This document shows positions 1 through 6,117 of a DNA stretch of 6,117 nt, piece after piece; the first letter of the stretch is position 1, and every line of letters begins with the position of its first letter. This DNA is from Fidelibacterota bacterium UBA2125 (GTDB lineage Bacteria; Fidelibacterota; Marinisomatia; Marinisomatales; S15-B10), in assembly GCA_002329125.1 (NCBI GenBank), contig DCXX01000146.1:1-6117 (forward strand). The letters are read 5' to 3'. The notes beneath the pieces were generated by a model that was given only the letters and a program-made list of their open reading frames with translations, did not search any database and was not told the origin of the DNA. A program made the position numbers and the translations under genes.

Positions 1-182
1 TGGCTCTTGATGGTAATGCCCCGCTCACGCTCCAACTCCATGTCATCGAGAACCTGGTCCTTCATATCGCGCTTAGAAAGTGTGTGGGTCATCTCTAACA
101 AACGGTCGGCCAGTGTTGACTTGCCGTGGTCGATGTGGGCAATGATACAGAAGTTTCGAATGCTCTCTGTTTTCACACACAT
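1..182 (-). CDS. lepA: Elongation factor 4 (LepA) GTPase, N-terminal 60 residues only
   Basis: LepA/EF-4 is a ribosome-associated translational GTPase thought to act on stalled or mistranslocated ribosomes. Only the first 60 codons are here, and the gene runs off the left edge. The translation begins MCVKTESIRNFCIIAHIDHG. It carries the G1/P-loop AHIDHGKS at residues 15-22 and the ERERGITIKS switch I/G2 region at 51-60. The stretch between them (residues 23-50, including QVLDDMELER) matches LepA rather than EF-G, EF-Tu or TypA. The ATG at 182-180 is the only sensible start: an in-frame stop lies six codons upstream (198-200, TAG on the minus strand), and a short Shine-Dalgarno-like AGGT sits at 192-189, six bases before the ATG. 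The gene is divergent from the symporter gene. No clear promoter was recognised on this strand. Family assignment is firm; nothing can be said about the missing domains. Confidence 0.95.
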   Translation of the reverse strand, partial: MCVKTESIRNFCIIAHIDHGKSTLADRLLEMTHTLSKRDMKDQVLDDMELERERGITIKS

Positions 183-295
183 GAATTTACCTGTATGCTA
201 CTAAGACACCAAAAGACGACCTCTAGAGAAAACTAAATTCTGTAAGTTGCACGCGTCATAAAAAATTTTTCCCTTTCCCCTTTGCCATAATCCAC

Positions 296-323
296 TTGGC
301 ATCGTAAAATACTCTCCTATAAG
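296..323 (+). promoter_or_regulatory. Probable sigma70-type promoter for the symporter-suhB operon
   Basis: TTGGCA at 296-301 and TATAAG at 318-323 each match the -35 and -10 consensus at five of six positions, with a 16-bp spacer. Transcription would start near 330, giving a leader of about 38 nt before the symporter ATG. This is the best promoter-like pair in the lepA/agcS spacer. It assumes a housekeeping sigma factor with E. coli-like preferences, which is not guaranteed if the host belongs to the Bacteroidota, where promoters differ. Confidence 0.5.
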
Positions 324-344
324 AGAAAAAAATTTAATTGTAAT

Positions 345-355
345 TTCGGACCGAA
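345..355. repeat. Short palindrome just upstream of the symporter ribosome binding site
   Basis: TTCGG and CCGAA form a perfect 5-bp inverted repeat around one central A, in the leader of the symporter mRNA and one base before its Shine-Dalgarno sequence. The one-base centre rules out an RNA hairpin, so if it means anything it would be a protein-binding half-site pair. At this length it may be chance. Confidence 0.2.
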
Positions 356-356
356 C

Positions 357-362
357 GGGAGA
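357..362 (+). promoter_or_regulatory. Ribosome binding site of the symporter gene
   Basis: GGGAGA contains GGAG, complementary to the 3' end of 16S rRNA. It ends six bases before the ATG at 369, which supports that start codon. Confidence 0.7.
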
Positions 363-368
363 TCATCT

Positions 369-1976
369 ATGACAAAAGCAAGAGCTGGATTAATATCATT
401 TTCAATCATTCTTTGTCTTCTGGCGTTTTTTGGTGTTGAGCTGTTTGACGCAGTTTGGTCTTTCCCCTCGTTCTCGCCTGTTCCCTTAATGGTACTTATG
501 TTAGTAGGTACTGGAATATTTATTACTGTGGTGCTGGGGTTTCCCCAAATCAAACATTTTTGGCATGGTGTAAAAGTGACAGGTGGTGTTTATGACGATC
601 CCAATGATGAAGGTGATCTCAATCATTTCCGAGCTCTCACAACAGCCCTTTCGGCCACAGTCGGAATAGGAAACATTGCTGGCGTTGCAACTGCCCTCTA
701 TTACGGAGGTCCTGGTGCCCTTTTCTGGATGTGGGTCACCGCTTTCTTTGGAACTACATTAAAATACGCGGAATGCTCCCTTTCACTTAAATACAGGCAG
801 ATCGGGGATGACGGCTATACGGCCGGAGGTCCCATGTACACTATTGAAAATGGGATGGGACGGAAATGGCGTTGGTTAGCAGTAGCATTTGCCAGTTTTG
901 CTGTAATTTGTTCGTTTGCTACAGGAAATGCCATTCAATCTTTCACTGTCTCTGATCAAATCTACTCCGAAGTAGCAACAATCCTTGGTGAAACCCACTT
1001 TTTAACATTGAAACACACAGTATGGACAGGGTTTGAATTGTCAATAATGCAAGTAATCAATGGTCTGGTACTTTCATCAATCATAGGTCTGGTAATCATT
1101 GGTGGAATTCGCCGTATCGGAAACGTAACCGGATACCTTGCACCTTTCATGGCTGCTATCTATGTCACAGCTGCCATTGCTATCCTTATCACAAACTTCT
1201 CCGAGATAGGTAAGGGTTTTTCAATGGTTGTCTCCATGGCGTTTAACCCACCTGCTGGAATTGCTGGTGTAGGTGGAGGTGTTCTGATGACAATGTTGTG
1301 GGGTATTAAACGAGGTCTCTATTCAAATGAAGCTGGACAAGGCAGCGCCGCAATCGCACATTCTACCGCAAAAACAAAATACCCTATTCGAGAAGGAGCG
1401 GTAGCAATGCTTGGGCCATTTATCGACACCTTGCTAATCTGCACTTTGACTGGAATGGTTATCATAACAACAGGAGCATGGAAGTATACAGCTTATTTTG
1501 TAAGAATGACGGAAACTGATCCTGAGACGATCAGGCAGATTCTTGAAAGCGGAGTATATAACGGAAACAAACTACTTAACAGTAGTCTTCTTACTTCCTT
1601 CGCCTTCAAGGAAGGTTTAAGCTGGCTCTTCTCATACGGAGACAAAATCGTCACCTTGGCGGTGTTACTTTTTGCTATATCTACGGCTATCAGTTGGTCC
1701 TACTACGGGGATCGGAGTGCCAATTATCTATTCGGGAGTGGCGCTCTGAATGCATATAAATGGTTTTTTATTCTATTTTTCTTTATTGGTGCAATCGCTG
1801 AATTAGAGGCAATTTGGGCTTTCGGTGATGCCGCACTTGGGATAATGACATTCCCCAACCTGATATCCATCATCATCTTGTCTACGTCACTGCGGAAAAT
1901 GACTAGAGAATACTTCTCCCGAAAGCACCTCACTTACAAAGAAATCCTTGCTCAACAAGGTTCTGATTCGCTGTGA
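369..1976 (+). CDS. Sodium:alanine/amino-acid symporter, AGCS family (long form)
   Basis: An inner-membrane secondary carrier that imports alanine, glycine or a related small amino acid with Na+. The 535-residue product is highly hydrophobic, with many membrane segments. It carries the AGCS signature GGPGALFWMWVTAFFG at residues 113-128. Other family blocks are ALSATVGIGNIAGVATAL (93-110, the unwound substrate/Na+ helix region), GIKRGLYSNEAGQGSAA (312-328), AISTAISWSYYGDRS (436-450) and the late helix TFPNLISIIILS (494-505). AGCS proteins are usually about 450-480 residues. The extra length here appears to lie mainly in polar stretches around 197-222 and 371-415, the second lying between predicted helices. 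The ATG at 369 is supported by the ribosome binding site at 357-362 and a promoter at 296-323. The stop overlaps the next gene's GTG by 4 bp, indicating an operon with the suhB-like gene. Family assignment is firm; the exact substrate cannot be read from sequence. Confidence 0.95.
   Translation: MTKARAGLISFSIILCLLAFFGVELFDAVWSFPSFSPVPLMVLMLVGTGIFITVVLGFPQIKHFWHGVKVTGGVYDDPNDEGDLNHFRALTTALSATVGIGNIAGVATALYYGGPGALFWMWVTAFFGTTLKYAECSLSLKYRQIGDDGYTAGGPMYTIENGMGRKWRWLAVAFASFAVICSFATGNAIQSFTVSDQIYSEVATILGETHFLTLKHTVWTGFELSIMQVINGLVLSSIIGLVIIGGIRRIGNVTGYLAPFMAAIYVTAAIAILITNFSEIGKGFSMVVSMAFNPPAGIAGVGGGVLMTMLWGIKRGLYSNEAGQGSAAIAHSTAKTKYPIREGAVAMLGPFIDTLLICTLTGMVIITTGAWKYTAYFVRMTETDPETIRQILESGVYNGNKLLNSSLLTSFAFKEGLSWLFSYGDKIVTLAVLLFAISTAISWSYYGDRSANYLFGSGALNAYKWFFILFFFIGAIAELEAIWAFGDAALGIMTFPNLISIIILSTSLRKMTREYFSRKHLTYKEILAQQGSDSL
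1973..1976 (+). other. GTGA stop/start overlap coupling the symporter and suhB-like genes
   Basis: The GTG start of the phosphatase gene (1973-1975) overlaps the TGA stop of the symporter (1974-1976). Only a weak AAGG at 1957-1960, 12 bases upstream, could serve as a Shine-Dalgarno, so initiation probably depends on ribosomes terminating on the symporter cistron. The alternative ATG at 2060 (codon 30) would remove the family's conserved first helix, so the GTG is preferred. Confidence 0.7.
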
Positions 1977-2758
1977 CAAAGACTGAGCAAGAAGAACTAC
2001 TAAATATTGCCTTAGAGGCCGCTGACAAAGCGGCCTCTTTTATTTCTGAACAAGCTAAGATGACACTAAAGGTCGACTTCAAAGGGACCACTAATCTGGT
2101 GACCAATGCGGACGTCACATCAGAACAAATTATTATGGAAACCATTTGTACGAGATTTCCTGATCATCAGATTCTTACAGAAGAAGCCGGGGACATCGCG
2201 ACCGGTTCAGATTATCTATGGGTAATCGATCCAATTGACGGTACTACCAACTTTGTTCACGGTTACCCCTTTTACGCCATCTCCATTGCGGTCTGTGAAA
2301 GAGAGAAACCTATTGTAGGAGTGATTAACCATGTGCACTTCGGCGACGTCTACAGCGCCACAGCAGGCGGCGGTGCCTTCTGTAATGGTGAACCCATTGC
2401 TGTTTCCACCACTGATTCCTTAAAAAGAGGCCTTTTGGCTACGGGTTTTTCCTATGAGCATGACGAAATCTGGTCTCGAAATATGGACCTGTTCAAAAAC
2501 TTCACTAACCTTACACAAGGTGTTCGACGCGCGGGAGCAGCCTCCCTGGATCTCTGTCACGTTGCCCGGGGTTGGCTGGACGGCTTTTGGGAATATGAGC
2601 TGAACCCATGGGATATGGCTGCAGGGGTATTCATTGTTCAAGAAGCTGGTGGTTCTGTAACAAAAACGGACGGAAGTGATTTTGCATTATTTGATCGTGA
2701 AGTATTGGCTTCAAATGGTCATATCCATAACGCCATGCTCGATCAACTGAAATGCTAG
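1973..2758 (+). CDS. suhB: Inositol-1-monophosphatase family protein (SuhB-like)
   Basis: A Mg2+-dependent, Li+-sensitive-type phosphatase expected to hydrolyse inositol monophosphate or a related sugar/nucleotide phosphate in the cytosol. In E. coli the SuhB member also joins the Nus antitermination complex. The 261-residue length is normal. The metal-site motifs are all present: EE at 70-71 (ILTEEAGD), IDPIDGTTNF at 85-94 with D86 and D89, and the C-terminal ELNPWDMAAG at 209-218 with D214. The N-terminal LLNIALEAADKAASFI aligns with the first helix of SuhB proteins, which supports the GTG start at 1973. It is the second gene of an operon with the symporter and ends tail to tail with the PurL-like gene, sharing CTAG. 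A strong terminator-like hairpin lies at codons 14-25. Homologues may act on 3'-phosphoadenosine phosphate, fructose bisphosphate or histidinol phosphate, so the physiological substrate is uncertain although the fold and catalytic class are secure. Confidence 0.9.
   Translation: MTKTEQEELLNIALEAADKAASFISEQAKMTLKVDFKGTTNLVTNADVTSEQIIMETICTRFPDHQILTEEAGDIATGSDYLWVIDPIDGTTNFVHGYPFYAISIAVCEREKPIVGVINHVHFGDVYSATAGGGAFCNGEPIAVSTTDSLKRGLLATGFSYEHDEIWSRNMDLFKNFTNLTQGVRRAGAASLDLCHVARGWLDGFWEYELNPWDMAAGVFIVQEAGGSVTKTDGSDFALFDREVLASNGHIHNAMLDQLKC
2014..2045 (+). terminator. Terminator-like hairpin inside the 5' coding region of the suhB-like gene
   Basis: AGAGGCCGCT (2014-2023) and AGCGGCCTCT (2029-2038) are perfect 10-base inverted repeats with the loop GACAA. 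The last stem base begins the T-rich tract TTTTATTT (2038-2045). This has every feature of an intrinsic terminator on the plus strand, starting 38 bp after the symporter stop. It is also coding: it specifies LEAADKAASFIS in the conserved first helix of the phosphatase. It may terminate part of the transcripts after the symporter gene, or it may be a by-product of a repeated Ala-Ala codon pattern. Active translation would tend to prevent the hairpin from forming. Confidence 0.55.
2755..2758. other. Shared CTAG: overlapping convergent stop codons
   Basis: The suhB-like gene stops with TAG at 2756-2758 on the plus strand. The PurL-like gene stops with TAG read from 2757-2755 on the minus strand. 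The palindrome CTAG therefore ends both genes, with a 4-bp tail-to-tail overlap and no intergenic space for a bidirectional terminator. I see no hairpin with a T-run immediately past either stop, so each transcript probably extends antisense into the other gene. Confidence 0.9.
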
Positions 2759-4608
2759 CCAAAAATCTTTTTTCTACGCTCTTTCTGACTCTCAAGCAAC
2801 TTTTCAACTTTGACTTTCAAAAGGTCATTGAACGTAAATATTCCGTTATCAGTAACCCGCCCAATGGCGGTGCACGGTACACCGGAATTCATACATAGCC
2901 GTTCAATCTCAATGATGGACTCTTCAGCCACTGAAATGATTGTCAGACCCTCTGTTTCACCGAAAAGGAGTTCATCATTCCTAATCTTGGAACTCACATG
3001 AATCCTTGCGCCAAGACCCGCCCCTCCACAGATCAATGCGTAAGCTACCGTAGCAGCAAGGCCACCCGCTGACAGGTGGATGACAGATTTTATTAGGCCA
3101 ACTTTGTTACCCGTCAGAATGATTTCCCTCATTTGCCTCTCCATGGCAAGATCCACCATAGGTACTGGCCCAGCAGCTGAACCCAACTTTAGTCTGGCGT
3201 AAACAGAACATCCCAGTTCCCCTCGGTGACTTCCAAGCATCAAAATAAAATCATCGGCATCCTTAAACCCTGCTTTAAGTTCCGGCGCTTCCGAATCAGA
3301 CCGGCCAGAAACTGCTACTGTCAACAAAGGTGAGTTTATATTCTCCGAAATCCACACCTTGGCTGAATTGACACTCAACTGAAAAGCTGTCGTAGCTGTA
3401 CTAACCCCTTCAGCTATCTCCCGGAAACGGTATTGTACGTTCTCAGTTAATCTTTCCGGAAGATGTACGGAAACGGCAGCGTGCATGGGAGCTACCCCTC
3501 CATTCACAATTCTCCGGACAGCTGCAGCAACTGCTGCCTGAGCACCTCTTTTAGGATCAAGCCAAACCATGTGATCATTGGCTGATATGCTTATGGAACT
3601 GCCCGGCAAAGCAGCAGCAAGTTGCGAAGCTACCACGCATTCCTCAGTGGCCAAGATAACTAAAAAGGTTGAGTTGAACGATTTCGGCTGTTTAATCTTA
3701 TTCAAGGTAATACCGGATTGATGCATCAATTCATCCGGTGTTCGGATGTCGGACGGGACTACTTCCTCGCTGTCAAACAGACTGAAACATGATAAAGGTA
3801 AAGAAATATCATCTCCGGAAATTCTGTAGGTTTTATCCTTGGATATTCTTCCCACAAGTGATGCCGAAACATTGTGCTTTCGTGCCATTTTTCTGATCTT
3901 GTTTTCAGAACCTTTCCGGCAGACCACCATGAAAGCTATTTGACCAACTACTTTTAATGATTTTCCATTAAGGTATACCCCCATCTGCAAAAGCTTTGTC
4001 AGCCTGACAGCTTGCGTTGACAGATCAGCACCTTCAACCCGAACCTTGATGATACATTTATCAACATCTCCTAATTCCTGAAGCAAGGGTGTCATCAGAC
4101 TCTCCCCAGAAGGAGAGTGTAATAGAATCACAGCGTCACCATCGGCAGCTTCTTTGGGGGGCTCTTCCGAAATTTGATTACCGCTGGAAGTAGCAACGAT
4201 GCATGAGCTAAAAGGATAATCGGTGAACCCAAAGGATACTGGTTCATCTCCCGCCGCCTTGGCAGTACGATTTACGGTTGTCCTAACGCCGCGTTTCTCC
4301 GGTCTTGGGGTACGGCAGTAAAGTGATAGCGTATGTGGAGTGACTCCCGATGCAACCAAGTCATTGGCCACTTGGCCCATGACCTCTCCTAAGTCATCAA
4401 GAGTGACTGAACCTTTAGATCTGAACAAATTGGCTATAGAAACTGGCGCACTGGTTCCTTCGCCTGTGGTCAGGATCTGAGCAAATCTTCGTTGCTTATC
4501 AAATTCAGACCACCTGAGAAGCAGTGACTGTTCCTCATCAGAAGGTTCTCGGCCTAGGGTCGTTTTCACATGTTGGTACAGATATCTGGGAAATTTTCTT
4601 TGCGTCAT
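2755..4608 (-). CDS. Divergent PurL-like protein, probable pseudoenzyme of the AIR synthase/FGAM synthetase superfamily
   Basis: A 617-residue protein related to small PurL (phosphoribosylformylglycinamidine synthase II), which makes FGAM from FGAR, ATP and ammonia. The kinship is visible at the N-terminus (LGREPSDEE at 18-26, then RWSE at 32-35) and in the C-terminal half: LDPKRGAQAAVAAAVRRIV (350-368), GELGCSVYARL (463-473), HLSAGGLAATVAYAL (511-525), LLFGETEG (547-554) and AIGRVTDNG (581-589). PurL's hallmark motifs are lost. WSEHCSYK is WSEFDKQR, the ESHNHPS segment is absent, GGEV is absent, QDMGAAGL aligns with KVRVEGADL (188-196), LSESQERM with VGQIAFMVV (221-229) and GGNVSLYNE with SVNSAKVWISE (412-422); the Asp of D-x-S-x-GGL is His511. 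The N-terminal half is shortened, although the reading frame is intact. Its ATG lies 3 bp after the uvrC stop, with only a weak GAG upstream, implying co-transcription and coupling. No purS or purQ is nearby. FGAM synthetase activity is unlikely; the real role is unknown. Confidence 0.75.
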   Translation of the reverse strand: MTQRKFPRYLYQHVKTTLGREPSDEEQSLLLRWSEFDKQRRFAQILTTGEGTSAPVSIANLFRSKGSVTLDDLGEVMGQVANDLVASGVTPHTLSLYCRTPRPEKRGVRTTVNRTAKAAGDEPVSFGFTDYPFSSCIVATSSGNQISEEPPKEAADGDAVILLHSPSGESLMTPLLQELGDVDKCIIKVRVEGADLSTQAVRLTKLLQMGVYLNGKSLKVVGQIAFMVVCRKGSENKIRKMARKHNVSASLVGRISKDKTYRISGDDISLPLSCFSLFDSEEVVPSDIRTPDELMHQSGITLNKIKQPKSFNSTFLVILATEECVVASQLAAALPGSSISISANDHMVWLDPKRGAQAAVAAAVRRIVNGGVAPMHAAVSVHLPERLTENVQYRFREIAEGVSTATTAFQLSVNSAKVWISENINSPLLTVAVSGRSDSEAPELKAGFKDADDFILMLGSHRGELGCSVYARLKLGSAAGPVPMVDLAMERQMREIILTGNKVGLIKSVIHLSAGGLAATVAYALICGGAGLGARIHVSSKIRNDELLFGETEGLTIISVAEESIIEIERLCMNSGVPCTAIGRVTDNGIFTFNDLLKVKVEKLLESQKERRKKIFG

Positions 4609-4611
4609 AAT

Positions 4612-6117
4612 TTACAGCTCATTCGCCGTCTCTCGTCGAGCTGCCTTCATGATCTTTGTTGCTAAAGGCAGTGCCACGCCTATTTTCTCCTTGATTTCTG
4701 ATGATGAAGCCTGAGCTATCGATTCCAAATTCTGAAACTTGTCGTAAAGTTTTTTTCGGGTGACCGGCCCTACCCCCTTTACATCATCAAAAAGTGATTT
4801 GGTAATCAATTTTGCACGCCGCTGGCGATGAAAAGAGACAGCAAAACGGTGTGCCTCATCCCGAATTCGCCTGAGCAAAATAAGTCCTGGAGATGTTTTC
4901 GAAACAGACTGAGGATCTGGGTGGCGTGGTAAGAATACTTCTTCAAGTCGTTTCGCCAAAGCAGCCACCGGAATGTAGCTTAGACCCAGCTCCTGCAGTG
5001 CGGACATCGCCATGCTAAGCTGCCCCTTCCCTCCATCAATTAGTACAAGATCCGGAAAAGAAGCATGCTCACTCTTCAGCCGTGAGTAGCGCCTGTGGAC
5101 CACTTCCCGCATCATGGCAAAGTCATCAACACCTTCCACAGTTTTAATCTTGAATTTTCTGTAATCACTTTTTTTCGGTTTTCCATCTACAAAACAGACC
5201 ATGCTCCCCACTGGCTGCTTTCCTTGAATATTTGAAATGTCAAATGCCTCAATTCTCCGAGGAGGCACTGCAAGATTGAGGTCTTCTTGTAATCGATTCA
5301 CCATGGCCGGAATCAACTCCTTTCGACGTTCCCGTTTTCTCAGTTGTTCTCCAAGGAGAAGGTCCGCGTTCTGGCGAGTGATCCTTAATAGTCTCGCTTT
5401 TTCACCCCTTTGAGGTACAATGAATTTCAATCGTTTTTCCCGTTTCGATTCAAGCCAGTTGGTTAAAGTCTTTTCGTCTTTCGGTTTGGCTGGTACCACG
5501 ATCTCACCAGGAACAAAATGGGTGATGAGGTAGAATTGTCGGATAAAATCGGACACCATCCTCTCCATAGTTTCGTCAAGAACGCCCGTTAAGAATACCT
5601 TTTCCCGACCCACAATTCTACCACCGCGAATACGGACAACTACACCACACGCGTCGTTACTATCATTGGCGATGGCTATAACATCCTTATCATCAAAGGA
5701 TGCTGTAGCCTTGTTCTGCCGTTTGGCAAACTTTTCCACTGATTGCAACTGATCTCTGCAAGTAGCAGCCTCTTCATATCGCATATTATTCGCTGCCGAT
5801 TCCATTCGCTCTTTAAGACTTTTTCGTATGCCGGAAGTCTGTCCATGAAGAAAGCGTATAACGTTTTGGATCATTTCTTCATAGACCTTTTCAGTGACCA
5901 ATCCTTCACAAGGTCCCTGACATTTTTTGATATGGTAATCAAGACAAACTGAGTACCGTCCCACCGAAATGGTGGTATTATTAAGATTGTAGTCGCAGCT
6001 CCGAATTGGAAATATCTTATGTAATACTTTCAAGGTTCGCCGTAGATCTATTACATCAGTGAAGGGACCAAAGTATTTCGAACTGTCATGAATAACTTTT
6101 CGAGTAATGAAAACTTG
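4612..6117 (-). CDS. uvrC: UvrABC excinuclease subunit C, N-terminus beyond the window
   Basis: UvrC makes the incisions on both sides of a DNA lesion held by UvrB during nucleotide excision repair. The 501 residues present (fragment numbering) cover all but roughly the first 100, including most of the GIY-YIG 3'-incision nuclease. The reading frame is open to the right edge and begins ...SSKYFGPFTDV, typical UvrC, so the gene is partial. Four cysteines at 41, 58, 66 and 70 (C-x16-C-x7-C-x3-C) match the UvrC [4Fe-4S] ligands. A UVR (UvrB-binding) motif lies near 103-130, and the RNase H-like 5'-incision domain spans about 288-430. Its conserved residues are D293 (FDISNIQG), D331/D332 (VDDF), D361 (LIDGGKGQL) and H423 (RDEAH). 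A helix-hairpin-helix DNA-binding end follows at about 440-496 (VKGVGPVTRKKL). Everything visible looks catalytically intact. The PurL-like gene follows 3 bp after the TAA stop. Confidence 0.97.
   Translation of the reverse strand, partial: QVFITRKVIHDSSKYFGPFTDVIDLRRTLKVLHKIFPIRSCDYNLNNTTISVGRYSVCLDYHIKKCQGPCEGLVTEKVYEEMIQNVIRFLHGQTSGIRKSLKERMESAANNMRYEEAATCRDQLQSVEKFAKRQNKATASFDDKDVIAIANDSNDACGVVVRIRGGRIVGREKVFLTGVLDETMERMVSDFIRQFYLITHFVPGEIVVPAKPKDEKTLTNWLESKREKRLKFIVPQRGEKARLLRITRQNADLLLGEQLRKRERRKELIPAMVNRLQEDLNLAVPPRRIEAFDISNIQGKQPVGSMVCFVDGKPKKSDYRKFKIKTVEGVDDFAMMREVVHRRYSRLKSEHASFPDLVLIDGGKGQLSMAMSALQELGLSYIPVAALAKRLEEVFLPRHPDPQSVSKTSPGLILLRRIRDEAHRFAVSFHRQRRAKLITKSLFDDVKGVGPVTRKKLYDKFQNLESIAQASSSEIKEKIGVALPLATKIMKAARRETANEL

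Noticed and set aside
7..204. 65-codon plus-strand open frame opposite lepA
   Set aside because: It is the antisense shadow of the LepA N-terminus and has no family resemblance of its own.
1594..1614. 7-bp inverted repeat CTTCCTT / AAGGAAG inside the symporter gene
   Set aside because: It is short, has no T-tract after it and lies mid-gene, so it is most likely chance.
2420..2641. 73-codon minus-strand open frame inside the suhB-like gene
   Set aside because: It lies entirely opposite conserved IMPase motifs, with no recognisable domain and no ribosome binding site that I can see.
4099..4118. 7-bp inverted repeat ACTCTCC / GGAGAGT with a 6-base loop inside the PurL-like gene
   Set aside because: No T-run follows on either strand, and a stem of this size is expected by chance in coding DNA.
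2755..4608. Possibility that the PurL-like gene is an ordinary purL or a decaying pseudogene
   Set aside because: The catalytic motifs are missing, which argues against an ordinary purL. The unbroken 617-codon frame and the coherent conservation of its C-terminal half argue against a decaying pseudogene.
6031..6033. TTG that could be taken as the start codon of uvrC
   Set aside because: The frame stays open to the right edge, and its upstream translation (...SSKYFGPFTDV...) is conserved UvrC sequence, so the gene starts beyond the window.

Overview
The window is protein-coding almost throughout and carries five genes on two strands. The protein families are bacterial. Base composition looks moderate (visual impression, mid-40s % GC). 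The LepA N-terminus and the long AGCS carrier would fit a Gram-negative lineage such as the Bacteroidota/Chlorobi/Marinimicrobia (FCB) group, but that is inference and weakly held. I see no tRNA, rRNA, IS element, CRISPR array, attachment site or phage gene, so this looks like an ordinary chromosomal segment.

Layout. At the left edge is the 5' end of lepA (elongation factor 4), on the minus strand and running out of the window. A 186-bp divergent spacer separates it from a plus-strand pair. The first of the pair is a sodium:amino-acid symporter of the AGCS family, preceded by a good sigma70-like promoter and ribosome binding site. The second is an inositol-monophosphatase/SuhB-family gene whose GTG start overlaps the symporter stop by 4 bp. 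Meeting this pair tail to tail is a minus-strand pair. uvrC (nucleotide excision repair) enters from the right edge without its N-terminus, and 3 bp after its stop comes a 617-codon gene for a strongly divergent PurL-like protein. The two convergent operons share a single CTAG tetranucleotide that supplies a TAG stop on both strands.

Most notable points. (1) The PurL-like protein keeps the overall outline of small PurL (FGAM synthetase), including its N-terminal 'LGREP...WSE' region and much of its C-terminal half. It lacks essentially every catalytic and metal-binding signature of PurL, yet its frame is intact over 617 codons, so it looks like a maintained pseudoenzyme or a repurposed paralogue, apparently co-transcribed with uvrC. 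(2) A perfect 10-bp hairpin followed by a T-rich tract, formally an intrinsic terminator, lies inside the first 25 codons of the suhB-like gene, just after the symporter stop. It could set the symporter/phosphatase ratio or act as an attenuator.

There is no evident shared pathway across the window. LepA acts in translation, AGCS in amino-acid uptake, the IMPase-family protein in phosphate-ester hydrolysis or RNA-polymerase regulation, and UvrC in DNA repair.
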